Below, piece after piece: positions 10,161 through 17,976 of a stretch of 64,000 nt of DNA. The stretch comes from Chitinivorax sp. B. Lineage in GTDB: Bacteria > Pseudomonadota > Gammaproteobacteria > Burkholderiales > SCOH01. A program made the position numbers and the translations under genes. The number at the start of each line of letters is the position of its first letter. Position 1 is the first letter of the stretch. Under the pieces are notes generated by a model. That model had not been told where the DNA came from and did no database searches. It was given only the letters and a program-made list of their open reading frames with translations. The stretch lies in assembly GCF_005503445.1 (NCBI RefSeq), contig NZ_SCOH01000017.1:1-64000 (forward strand), written 5' to 3'.

Positions 10161-11105
10161 ATGGATCGAGCCCAGATCAATCAGCTGAAATCCGCTATCC
10201 ACGGCGCACGTATCCTGGTGGTGGGTGATGTGATGCTGGACCGTTACTGGTTTGGTGACGTCAATCGTATTTCACCAGAGGCACCGGTGCCGGTGGCACT
10301 GGTCAATCGCGCCGAAGAACGGGCGGGTGGTGCGGCAAATGTGGCCCGCAATGCGGCATCACTTGGCGCACAGGTAACGTTGTTGTCGGTGGTGGGCGAT
10401 GACGAGGCGGGTACGGCATTGGTACGGTTGATGGAAAGCTCTGGCGTGAAAACCTCACTGCTGCGTGATCCTACCATCTCTACCATCATCAAGTTGCGCG
10501 TGATTGCCCGTCAACAGCAATTGATTCGGATCGATTTTGAAGCTCAGCCCAGCCACGAAGTACTGGCAGCCAAGTTGGGGGATTTCGAGGCTGCATTGCC
10601 TGACCATGATGTGGTGATCCTGTCTGATTATGGTAAGGGTGGGCTGACGCACGTCGAAACGATGATGAAGTTGGCACGGGCTGCTGGCAAAGTCGTTTTG
10701 GTCGACCCGAAAGGTGACGACTATCGTCGTTATCAAGGCGCCACCTTATTGACCCCCAATCGCAGTGAGTTCAAGCAGGTGGCTGGCAGCTGGCGAGATG
10801 AGGCCGAGTTGACCGAGAAAGCACAGGCACTGCGTCAGCAACTGTCGCTGGAGGCTTTGCTGGTCACCCGCAGTGAGGAGGGTATGAGCCTGTATCGCGA
10901 TGACAGTGCGTTGCATGAACCGACGCAGGCCCGTGAGGTCTATGACGTGTCTGGCGCGGGGGATACGGTTATCGCTACATTGGGTGTGATGCTAGGTGCA
11001 GGCCTGCCGATGCCGGAAGCCGTACGCTGGTCCAACCGGGCGGCCGGGATTGTCGTGGGTAAGTTGGGTACGGCAGTGGTGCAGCAGGACGAGTTGTTCG
11101 CCTGA
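10161..11105 (+). CDS. rfaE1: D-glycero-beta-D-manno-heptose-7-phosphate kinase (stand-alone HldE domain I)
   Basis: 314 residues, so only the PfkB/ribokinase kinase half of HldE is present; the adenylyltransferase half is absent and must be encoded elsewhere, as in many betaproteobacteria. N-terminal VVGDVMLDRYWFGDVNRISPEAPVP and the C-terminal PfkB signature DVSGAGDTVIATLG (catalytic Asp in GAGD) are intact. It phosphorylates heptose-7-phosphate at O1 in ADP-heptose synthesis for the LPS inner core. hldD, which acts later in the same pathway, follows after 144 bases. Confidence 0.94.
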   Translation: MDRAQINQLKSAIHGARILVVGDVMLDRYWFGDVNRISPEAPVPVALVNRAEERAGGAANVARNAASLGAQVTLLSVVGDDEAGTALVRLMESSGVKTSLLRDPTISTIIKLRVIARQQQLIRIDFEAQPSHEVLAAKLGDFEAALPDHDVVILSDYGKGGLTHVETMMKLARAAGKVVLVDPKGDDYRRYQGATLLTPNRSEFKQVAGSWRDEAELTEKAQALRQQLSLEALLVTRSEEGMSLYRDDSALHEPTQAREVYDVSGAGDTVIATLGVMLGAGLPMPEAVRWSNRAAGIVVGKLGTAVVQQDELFA

Positions 11106-11249
11106 AATGCGTGGGTATACCCGCCAACATGACATCAAGACGCGGTATTGCTACGGGATGCCGTGTCGTTTTCATTCTGAGTTCCAACGGGCCGGGTTGG
11201 CCCGGCATCATCAGAGCCAGTCATCTACACTGACTCACGGAGGTATTGC

Positions 11250-12245
11250 ATGACCATTATCGTCACCGGCGCTGCCGGATTCATTGGTTCCAATCTGGTC
11301 AAGGCGCTGAATGAGCGCGGTCAGACCGACATCATTGCAGTGGACAATCTCAAGCGCGCCGACAAGTTCAAGAATCTGATTGACTGCGAGATTGCTGATT
11401 ACCTGAGCAAGGAAGATTTCATCGAGCTGTTCCTTGATGGTGCGTTTGACGGAAATGTGGATGCCATTCTGCATCAAGGTGCGTGTTCCGACACCATGGA
11501 AACCGATGGCAAGTACATGATGGACAACAATTACCGCTACACGCTGGATTTGTTTGAATACTGTCAGGCTGAAGATATTCCTTTCCTGTATGCCTCTAGT
11601 GCTGCGACTTACGGTGCAGGTCGTGTTTTCCGCGAATCACGTGAATTTGAAGGGCCGCTGAACATCTATGGCTATTCCAAATTCCTGTTTGATCAGGTTG
11701 TGCGTCGTCGTTGGGATGATTTGACCAGCCAGGTAGTCGGTTTCCGCTATTTCAATGTCTATGGCCCACGCGAACAACACAAGGGGCGCATGGCATCGGT
11801 TGCCTTTCACCATTTCAATCAGTATCGCGATACGGGTCGGGTCAGGCTGTTTGAAGGGTGTGACGGCTATGGTCATGGCGAACAGCGTCGCGACTTTGTC
11901 TCGGTGGAAGATGTGGTCAAGGTCAACCTATACTTCCTCGACAACCCGGATAAATCCGGTATTTTCAATCTAGGCACTGGAAACGCGCAGAGCTTCAATG
12001 ACGTTGCGGTGGCATCGGTCAATGCTTGCCGTGCGGCGGAAGGTAAGGAAGCGCTGGGACTGGTGGAACTGGTTGAGCAAGGATTGCTGGAATACATTGA
12101 TTTCCCTGAGGCGCTCAGGGGTAAATATCAAAGTTTCACCCAGGCGGACATCACGGCATTGCGCAACGCTGGCTACGATCAGCCTTTCCTGAGTGTGGAA
12201 GAGGGTGTGTCGCGCTACGCACAATGGATGCTCTCCCGTGCTTGA
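11250..12245 (+). CDS. hldD: ADP-L-glycero-D-manno-heptose 6-epimerase
   Basis: 331 residues, the family length. It is an extended SDR with NADP-binding [14 protein letters not shown] at the N-terminus, ASSAATYG, and the catalytic YGYSKFLFD (Tyr-x3-Lys). The start ATG follows ACGGAGG. It converts ADP-D-glycero- to ADP-L-glycero-manno-heptose, the last step before heptose transfer to LPS. It ends the envelope block; a strong hairpin lies about 100 bases downstream. Confidence 0.95.
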   Translation: MTIIVTGAAGFIGSNLVKALNERGQTDIIAVDNLKRADKFKNLIDCEIADYLSKEDFIELFLDGAFDGNVDAILHQGACSDTMETDGKYMMDNNYRYTLDLFEYCQAEDIPFLYASSAATYGAGRVFRESREFEGPLNIYGYSKFLFDQVVRRRWDDLTSQVVGFRYFNVYGPREQHKGRMASVAFHHFNQYRDTGRVRLFEGCDGYGHGEQRRDFVSVEDVVKVNLYFLDNPDKSGIFNLGTGNAQSFNDVAVASVNACRAAEGKEALGLVELVEQGLLEYIDFPEALRGKYQSFTQADITALRNAGYDQPFLSVEEGVSRYAQWMLSRA

Positions 12246-12346
12246 TAGGCTGGTGGTAGCAAGTGGCAGTGTGAGTATTGTTTGCGAATATGCAAAACTC
12301 ACCTTGTTGCGTTGCAATAACTGCTAGAATCGTGCTCAGGATTGCG

Positions 12347-12382
12347 GACGGCCGGCAAGGTGTTTGCCGGCCGTCTTGTTTT
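12347..12382 (+). terminator. Strong hairpin after hldD, just before thioesterase start
   Basis: GACGGCCGGCAA (12347-12358) and TTGCCGGCCGTC (12364-12375) are perfect inverted copies with a 5-base loop, followed by TTGTTTT. It has the form of a rho-independent terminator. It ends only 17 bases before the next start codon and a TAGAAT -10-like box lies at 12325-12330, so it could also act as a leader hairpin. Confidence 0.75.
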
Positions 12383-12398
12383 GAGCAGGAGCCATATC

Positions 12399-12860
12399 AT
12401 GTCGACACTTCCATTGCCGGTCATCAATCAAGCGCTGTTTGATTCGGTCGCCCGGTGGTTCACTGAAATTCCCCACTCCAAAACCATTGGCCTGCAATAT
12501 GTGCAAGGCGAGCGAGGTCGCGCCACGATGAAAATCGATTATCGTGTCGATCTGGTCGGTAACCCGAAAACAGGTGTGGTGCATGGTGGGGTGATCACCT
12601 CGTTGATCGATACGACCAGCGGCTTGGCTGTCTTTTCGCATTTGCCAGATTCAGAAGCCATTGCGACCCTGGACTTGCGGATTGACTACCTGCAATCGGC
12701 CATTCCGGGGCAGGCCATCTACTGTACGGCGGAATGTTATCGATTGACCAAAAATGTAGCGTTCACCCGTGCTACTGCCTATCAGGAAGGGCAGGAACAG
12801 CCTATTGCCTACAGTGTGGGTACCTTCATGCGCGATTCCAGCGCTGCAACCATCAAGTGA
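12399..12860 (+). CDS. PaaI-family hotdog thioesterase
   Basis: 153 residues. The start at 12399 follows GAGCAGGAG and removes a 19-residue non-conserved extension. The hotdog signature is GVVHGGVITSLIDTTSGLAV followed by ATLDLRIDYLQSA, typical of PaaI-type acyl-CoA thioesterases acting in the cytoplasm. Acyl specificity is not predictable. It is followed after 7 bases by a second hotdog gene, so the two are co-translated and may form a heteromer or act in sequence. Confidence 0.87.
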   Translation: MSTLPLPVINQALFDSVARWFTEIPHSKTIGLQYVQGERGRATMKIDYRVDLVGNPKTGVVHGGVITSLIDTTSGLAVFSHLPDSEAIATLDLRIDYLQSAIPGQAIYCTAECYRLTKNVAFTRATAYQEGQEQPIAYSVGTFMRDSSAATIK

Positions 12861-12867
12861 GGCTGTC

Positions 12868-13299
12868 ATGAATTTGATTGATAAACTGATGGCAGCCAAG
12901 AGCAGCAACGATTATTCGGGTATTATCGAGCTGATCCCCTACGCGAAATTGCTTGGGGTGAAAATGGATGAGCGTGATGGCAACCCGTTTTTTACGCTGC
13001 CTTTCAATCAGGCCAACATTGGGAATGCCATGTTGCCGGCGCTGCATGGCGGTGCAATTGGCGGATTCCTGGAAAATGCTGCATTGCTGCAATTGATGTG
13101 GGCACGTGAATCCAATGAGATCCCGAAGACAGTGGATTTCTCGCTGGATTATCTGCGCCCGGGCAAGGCGCAGGATCTGTTCGCCGTTTGCGATATCACC
13201 AAGCAAGGTAAGCGGGTGGCGAATGTGCTGATGACTGCTTGGCAGGAGGATCGAGATAAGCCGGTTGCCGTGGCGCGTGCACATTTTCTGTTGGTCTAG
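12868..13299 (+). CDS. Second PaaI-like hotdog thioesterase
   Basis: 143 residues, start at 12868, 7 bases after the preceding thioesterase. It keeps the fold pattern (NAMLPALHGGAIGGFLENAA, then VDFSLDYLRPGKAQD) but is only distantly similar to its neighbour, so it is an old duplication or a separate recruitment. In hotdog enzymes the HGG segment helps position CoA substrates. Function is inferred from the family only. Confidence 0.82.
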   Translation: MNLIDKLMAAKSSNDYSGIIELIPYAKLLGVKMDERDGNPFFTLPFNQANIGNAMLPALHGGAIGGFLENAALLQLMWARESNEIPKTVDFSLDYLRPGKAQDLFAVCDITKQGKRVANVLMTAWQEDRDKPVAVARAHFLLV

Positions 13300-13351
13300 T
13301 TGCCAGTTGCGTGGTCTGCTAATCGAACCCTGAGATAAAGGAAACTGACGA

Positions 13352-13888
13352 ATGATATGGTGGCGCGGAGTGCTGGTGGTAATGATGGCGTGTCAATTGA
13401 ATGTGGCGCAGGCAGAAGAAGCGCCACCAGCTGTCACGCGTGAAACCGTGCGTGCCTTGATCCAGCGTTTTGAATTCGGAGGCCAGTTACAGCAGATGAT
13501 GGCCGCCATCGTGCAACAGACACAGACCACGCTACCCCAGGTCGCAAATGACTGGATTGATCAGCGTCCCTATTGGGACTATGAGAAAAAGCAGCAGCGT
13601 CGTGCGCAGTTGAAGCAGGAGCAGGCCAAGTTGGCTCAGGCCTTTGCTGACGAGGTCAAGCAACTGGATTTGTCTGATGTGATGGAACGTAACTTGCTAG
13701 CCGTGTCTGGTAACTATGTCAGCGAATCAGATCTCAAGGCGATGTTGGAGACGGGCAAAGCAGCAGAAATGTTTTCGAGCACGCCATTGCCGGCTATGCT
13801 GAGTGAGGCCATGCAGCGTACGTTGAAGCAAGTGATGCCCATGATCGCAGCAACCCGGGATCGTGTGATCGAGCAGCAATTGAACTGA
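13352..13888 (+). CDS. Exported DUF2059-like protein
   Basis: 178 residues beginning with a signal peptide (hydrophobic 4-20, cleavage after AQA). AAGGAA lies upstream of the start. The remaining chain is charged and helical, rich in Gln/Lys (EKKQQRRAQLKQEQAKLAQ), and the C-terminal third resembles the DUF2059 pattern of the next gene. It probably arose as a divergent tandem duplicate. It should be periplasmic; no catalytic motif is visible. Confidence 0.6.
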   Translation: MIWWRGVLVVMMACQLNVAQAEEAPPAVTRETVRALIQRFEFGGQLQQMMAAIVQQTQTTLPQVANDWIDQRPYWDYEKKQQRRAQLKQEQAKLAQAFADEVKQLDLSDVMERNLLAVSGNYVSESDLKAMLETGKAAEMFSSTPLPAMLSEAMQRTLKQVMPMIAATRDRVIEQQLN

Positions 13889-14081
13889 TGTGGCAACCGG
13901 GCGTCTCAATTGGCACTTATTGTTGCAATCTGGGAAGAAGACAGTCCGGATTCCTATTTCGTACTGCAATGTGCTGATCATTCAAGACTGACGGAAGTTG
14001 CGTGAAAATCAGGTGCTTTCGAGATGATCCGCACTTTGGGGTATCCCGAATCATGAACAAAAACCATAGATGGAGAAATGA

Positions 14082-14639
14082 ATGAAATCGGTTCAAGTGA
14101 TGTGTGCCGCCCTGTTGGGCGCCGCCTTGATGAGCCCTGTGATGGCTGCAGATGCGCCGTTGTCGGCGGAAAAGCGCAAAGCCGCCCAGGAACTGCTGGC
14201 GACGCTGGACGTCAAGCGATCCACGTCGCAATTGAAGGAACTGATGTTCCGCCAGTGGATGGTTGCTGCTTCATCGGCAGCGCCACGTGCCATCAAGGAA
14301 GACAAGTCGCTGACTGAAGAACAGAAAAAGAAGCTGATGAACAATGGCGAAAAAGTCATGAAGGTCATGGGTGATGACTTCAAGGCTGCGCTGGACAAAG
14401 TCGACATGAACAAAATCCTTGAGAATGCCGCATCGGAAGCCTATGCCAAGAATCTGACTGAGCAGGAAATGCGCGAGATTGCAGCATTCAACAGCACTGC
14501 GACAGGTAAAAAGCTGCAACAGTTGCAGCCACAGATTTCTGCTGATGCCATGAAGCTGGCAACCGAACGTGCTGCAGAGCAACTGCGTGGTGCCAAGCAA
14601 ACCTCGTTTGCAGATATGGTTAAAAAGATCGACAAGTAA
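14082..14639 (+). CDS. Exported DUF2059 domain protein
   Basis: 185 residues with a signal peptide ending MSPVMAADA. The C-terminal DUF2059 pattern is seen in LTEQEMREIAAFNSTATGKK followed by a run of short amphipathic helices. Homologues are small periplasmic proteins of unknown role. It is preceded by a similar gene (13352-13888) after 193 non-coding bases, and is followed by a clear terminator. Confidence 0.8.
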   Translation: MKSVQVMCAALLGAALMSPVMAADAPLSAEKRKAAQELLATLDVKRSTSQLKELMFRQWMVAASSAAPRAIKEDKSLTEEQKKKLMNNGEKVMKVMGDDFKAALDKVDMNKILENAASEAYAKNLTEQEMREIAAFNSTATGKKLQQLQPQISADAMKLATERAAEQLRGAKQTSFADMVKKIDK

Positions 14640-14684
14640 GTCAACTTGGCAGGCTAGCCATGGCGTCCGCGTTGTGGGTGCGCC

Positions 14685-14722
14685 AGTGCCGCCCTGTAGT
14701 TTTGGGGCGGCGCTTTGTTTTT
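14685..14722 (+). terminator. Rho-independent terminator after DUF2059 gene
   Basis: AGTGCCGCCC (14685-14694) pairs with GGGCGGCGCT (14705-14714) with one G-T wobble, followed by TTTGTTTTT. Confidence 0.85.
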
Positions 14723-14802
14723 GAGGTTTTGAATCGTCTGGCGATTGGCAGTAAGCCGTGAATGCTGGTCGTTTTTTGGTTGGATAGAGCAAAGAGGTCG
14801 TC

Positions 14803-15888
14803 GTGAGCATGGTGTATAACTTTTCGGCAGGCCCGGCGGTACTGCCTAAGGAAGTCTTGTTACAGACCCAGCAAGAGTTGCTGGATTGGCATGGTTCTGG
14901 CATGTCGGTGATGGAGATGAGTCATCGTGGCCCTGAATTCACTCAGATCATTCAGGAAGCTGAAGCTGACCTGCGTGAGTTGATGGCGATCCCGGCCAAC
15001 TACAAGGTGTTATTTCTGCAGGGCGGGGCGACTACACAGTTTTCGGCAATTCCGATGAATTTGATCGGCCGCACGGGTAAGGCAGATTACGTTCACACTG
15101 GGCATTGGTCCAAAGGCGCCATCAACGAGGCCAAGCGCTACGGTGATATCCACCTGGCTGCCAGTGGTGAGGATCGCCATTTCACTTATATCCCGGATCC
15201 GGCAACCTGGCAGGTGCGGCCAGATGCGGCTTACTTGCATTACACGCCAAACGAGACGATCGGTGGTGTGGAGTACCAGTTTGTACCTGAAGTTGGTGAC
15301 ATTCCATTGGTGGCCGATATGTCATCCAATATCCTGTCACGTTCGGTCGATGTTTCCAAATTCGGTTTGATCTATGCGGGGGCACAAAAGAATATCGGTC
15401 CTTCCGGGTTGGTGATCGTGATTGTCCGTGAAGATCTGCTTGGCCATGCTTTGCCATCTACGCCGAAGCTGATGGACTACAAGCTGGTGGCGGACAACGA
15501 TTCCATGCTGAATACCCCGGCAACCTTTGCAGTGTATGTTGCGGGGTTGATCTTCAAATGGTTGAAGGTCAAAGGCGGGGTGGCGGGTATTGAGCAATTG
15601 AATATTGCCAAGGCAAACAAGGTATATGAGGCAATCGACCAAAGTGGTGGGTTCTATCGTAACCCGGTCGCGTTGGATTGCCGTTCTCGCATGAATATTC
15701 CGTTCGTATTGCAGGATGATGCACTCAACGCACCCTTTCTCAAGGCGGCGGCAGAGCGTCACTTGTTACAGCTCAAAGGGCACAAGTCTGTTGGCGGCAT
15801 GCGGGCATCCATTTACAATGCGATGCCGATGGCTGGCGTGGATGCGTTAATCGATTTTATGCGTGAATTTGCTGCGCGACACGCATGA
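14803..15888 (+). CDS. serC: Phosphoserine aminotransferase
   Basis: 361 residues, the normal length. It starts at GTG 14803; a nearby ATG at 14809 is the alternative. It begins YNFSAGPAVLPKEVL, the SerC signature, and the PLP-binding lysine is in YAGAQKNIGPSG. It transfers an amino group from glutamate to 3-phosphohydroxypyruvate in serine synthesis and also serves pyridoxal phosphate synthesis. Its stop codon overlaps the start of the decayed LysE gene. Confidence 0.96.
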   Translation: MSMVYNFSAGPAVLPKEVLLQTQQELLDWHGSGMSVMEMSHRGPEFTQIIQEAEADLRELMAIPANYKVLFLQGGATTQFSAIPMNLIGRTGKADYVHTGHWSKGAINEAKRYGDIHLAASGEDRHFTYIPDPATWQVRPDAAYLHYTPNETIGGVEYQFVPEVGDIPLVADMSSNILSRSVDVSKFGLIYAGAQKNIGPSGLVIVIVREDLLGHALPSTPKLMDYKLVADNDSMLNTPATFAVYVAGLIFKWLKVKGGVAGIEQLNIAKANKVYEAIDQSGGFYRNPVALDCRSRMNIPFVLQDDALNAPFLKAAAERHLLQLKGHKSVGGMRASIYNAMPMAGVDALIDFMREFAARHA

Positions 15889-16521
15889 TGCCGATCTCAA
15901 TCGACTTGCTACCTGCCTTCGTGATGGGCGTATTGGCACTGGCTATCGTTCTTGGGCCTGATCTGGCGTAGATTGGCGCGTATTCGGTTACCTACAGGCG
16001 CCATACAGGTTTGCTGTGTGTATTGGGCATCGTGCTGTCAGGTGTGTTGCAAACATTATTGATTGCTGCAGGACTGGGTAAGTTGTTGCAAACCATACCT
16101 GCCTTGGTCGTGGCGGTTAAGGTGGTGGGTGCCGTTTATCTTGCATAGCTAGGATTTACCGCATTACGAGCAGCCTGGAATGGGCTGGTAATTCGTACCA
16201 TCCTGCCATCAGTCAAGGTGAGTGCCGATCACGCCGTCATCGTATGTGCTTGCCTTGGTAATTTGATGAGCCCCAAGGCGTTATTGTTCTTCAGCTTGTT
16301 CCTGCCGCAACAAGGCCCGGTCGCGTTGTAACTGGCAACCTGGAGCTTGTTGCTGACCAGTATTGCAGTTGCAGTGAATGTGGTCTTTGTATTACTGGTC
16401 ACAGAACTGGGCTGACACATGGGGATACGTGTGGCGGCTGGCCGGTTTGGGCAAAGGATTGCTGGGTATCGTCTTCATTTCATTGGCGGCCCGTATTGCG
16501 ATGGCAGAGCCGGGTCGTTGA
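15885..16521 (+). pseudogene. Decayed LysE/RhtB-family amino acid exporter
   Basis: A LysE-like protein can be read across the region but is interrupted. From ATG 15885 the frame runs through VLGPDLA then TAG at 15969, GLLCVLGIVLSGVLQTLLI and VKVVGAVYLA then TAG at 16146, LGFTALRAAW and NLMSPKALLFFSLFLPQ then TAA at 16329, and TGA at 16413. The C-terminal helix continues in the +1 frame (GLGKGLLGIVFISLAARI) to TGA at 16521. Four in-frame stops and at least one frameshift show loss of function. LysE proteins export amino acids across the inner membrane. Confidence 0.85.
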
Positions 16522-16620
16522 ATGTTCATGCGAGATTTGACGCCGCTCTCAGCTTGCTTGCGGTGTTAAACCTTGTTATTGTCCGACAATCTATCGCTTG
16601 ATTTGATTGTGGGGCAGGCT

Positions 16621-16992
16621 GTGACAATTGCACACTGGTGTATCCTGATTACGGCATTCATGCCGATTTTTTGGGTTGGTTTGGCCAAAGGGCAGCGTAC
16701 CTATAACAATCGAGCCCCGCGGGTGTATCTGGATCAGCTGGAAGGCTGGCGCCAACGGGCGGTCTGGGCGCAGCAGAATTCATGGGAGGCGCTGGCATTG
16801 TTTGCACCTGCCGTGCTGGTGGCGCAACAGGCGCATGCCTCGCAGGATCGGGTGGATACCCTGGCCGTGGCATTTTTGATGCTACGGCTGATATACGGTA
16901 TTTGCTATTTGGCTGACTGGCAGGCAATGCGGTCGCTGGTCTGGTTTGGTGGGATTGGCTGTACCGTGGCAATATTTGTTGCCGGTGCCTGA
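16621..16992 (+). CDS. MAPEG-family membrane protein
   Basis: About 123 residues with four hydrophobic helices. GTG 16621 (TIAHWCILITAFMPIFW follows) is chosen as it matches the family N-terminus; an in-frame TTG at 16573 would add 16 residues. Conserved MAPEG features are the polar RAPRVYLDQLEGWRQRA loop and the ALALFAP helix with YxxxY-like LIYGICYLAD. Bacterial MAPEG proteins are mostly uncharacterised; eukaryotic members conjugate glutathione or make eicosanoids. It lies between the LysE pseudogene and lexA without visible link to either. Confidence 0.75.
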   Translation: MTIAHWCILITAFMPIFWVGLAKGQRTYNNRAPRVYLDQLEGWRQRAVWAQQNSWEALALFAPAVLVAQQAHASQDRVDTLAVAFLMLRLIYGICYLADWQAMRSLVWFGGIGCTVAIFVAGA

Positions 16993-17199
16993 TTGTCGAT
17001 TGCTTCCCAATATTAGCATTGCCACACTTGAGCGTAAGCCGCGCCAGAGTTATCATGTAAGCTTGACTGATAATTTAATCAGTTGTTGGCATGCTATGTG
17101 ATAAGTTCTACTTTTCCGTTTTTGGCAAGCCTTCCGATAATGCATTCTGGTATGTAGATTGCAGTGCATTGCGGGTGTAATAAAAAATTTCATTTAAAG

Positions 17200-17230
17200 C
17201 TGTTATTTTTTACAGTTTCCGTTCTATAAT
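17200..17230 (+). promoter_or_regulatory. SOS box and -10 element of lexA
   Basis: 17200-17215 reads CTGTTATTTTTTACAG, a perfect CTGT-N8-ACAG LexA operator. A TATAAT lies at 17225-17230, so the operator covers the expected -35 region. This is the usual autorepression layout. Confidence 0.9.
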
Positions 17231-17275
17231 CCCGCTTGGAATTTCAATGCTGACCTTAAGCAGGGAATCAAGACA

Positions 17276-17881
17276 ATGGAACGCTTAACCGCTCGTCAAC
17301 AAGTCGTCCTCGACTTCATTCGCGATTACATTCGTGAAAACGGTAGTCCCCCAACCTTTGCCGATATCGCTGAAGGCCTGGGTTTCCGCTCTATCAATGC
17401 CGCTGTGGATCACGTCAAGGCATTGGTCAAGAAAAATGTCATTGAGTTGCAGGCCGGTGTGGCACGTGGCATTCGCCTGAAGGATGAAGCCAAGCAAGAT
17501 GGCTTGCCTGTCATCGGCCGGGTGGCAGCGGGTTCGCCTATTCTGGCCCAGGAACACGTCGAACACCACTATCTGGTTGACCCTAATCTGTTTTCGATGC
17601 CTGCTGATTATCTGCTCCGTGTTCGCGGCAACAGTATGATCAATGCCGGTATTCTGGATGGTGATCTGATTGCAGTGCATCGTACACAAAGCGTACGTGA
17701 GGGGCAGATCATCATTGCGCGTTTGCAGGATGATGTCACTGTCAAACGCTTTCACCGCAATGGGGAGGTGGTCGAGCTGATTGCCGAAAACCCGGAATAT
17801 CCACCAATTGTGGTAGACCCGCGCCGAGAAGTATTGGATATCGAAGGGCTCTGCGTCGGCGTGATCCGCTCAGTGCAGTAA
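17276..17881 (+). CDS. lexA: LexA SOS repressor/autoprotease
   Basis: 201 residues. The N-terminal winged helix-turn-helix is intact ([17 protein letters not shown]). The self-cleavage bond is Ala85-Gly86 in RVAAGSPI, and the catalytic pair is Ser120 (RGNSMINAG) with Lys157 (VTVKRF). It represses DNA-damage genes and cleaves itself when RecA is activated. Its promoter carries a perfect LexA operator, so it represses itself. It is monocistronic with its own terminator. sulA or another damage gene is not adjacent. Confidence 0.97.
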   Translation: MERLTARQQVVLDFIRDYIRENGSPPTFADIAEGLGFRSINAAVDHVKALVKKNVIELQAGVARGIRLKDEAKQDGLPVIGRVAAGSPILAQEHVEHHYLVDPNLFSMPADYLLRVRGNSMINAGILDGDLIAVHRTQSVREGQIIIARLQDDVTVKRFHRNGEVVELIAENPEYPPIVVDPRREVLDIEGLCVGVIRSVQ

Positions 17882-17899
17882 GCAGATGATTCGCGCAAG

Positions 17900-17941
17900 G
17901 CGGACAGTAAGGAAGAATCTGACCTGACTGTTCGCTTTTTT
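17900..17941 (+). terminator. Terminator after lexA
   Basis: GCGGACAGT (17900-17908) pairs with ACTGTTCGC (17927-17935) with one wobble and an 18-base loop, followed by six T. It sits between convergent lexA and the GGDEF-EAL gene. Confidence 0.75.
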
Positions 17942-17976
17942 GCTTTTTGCGCTGCTCAATTGACGGAATCGCCAGT

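Noticed and set aside
17066-17083. 18-bp palindrome ACTGAT-N6-ATCAGT before lexA
   Set aside because: It could be an operator or the end of the MAPEG transcript, but it has no T run and matches no motif I know; too weak to call.
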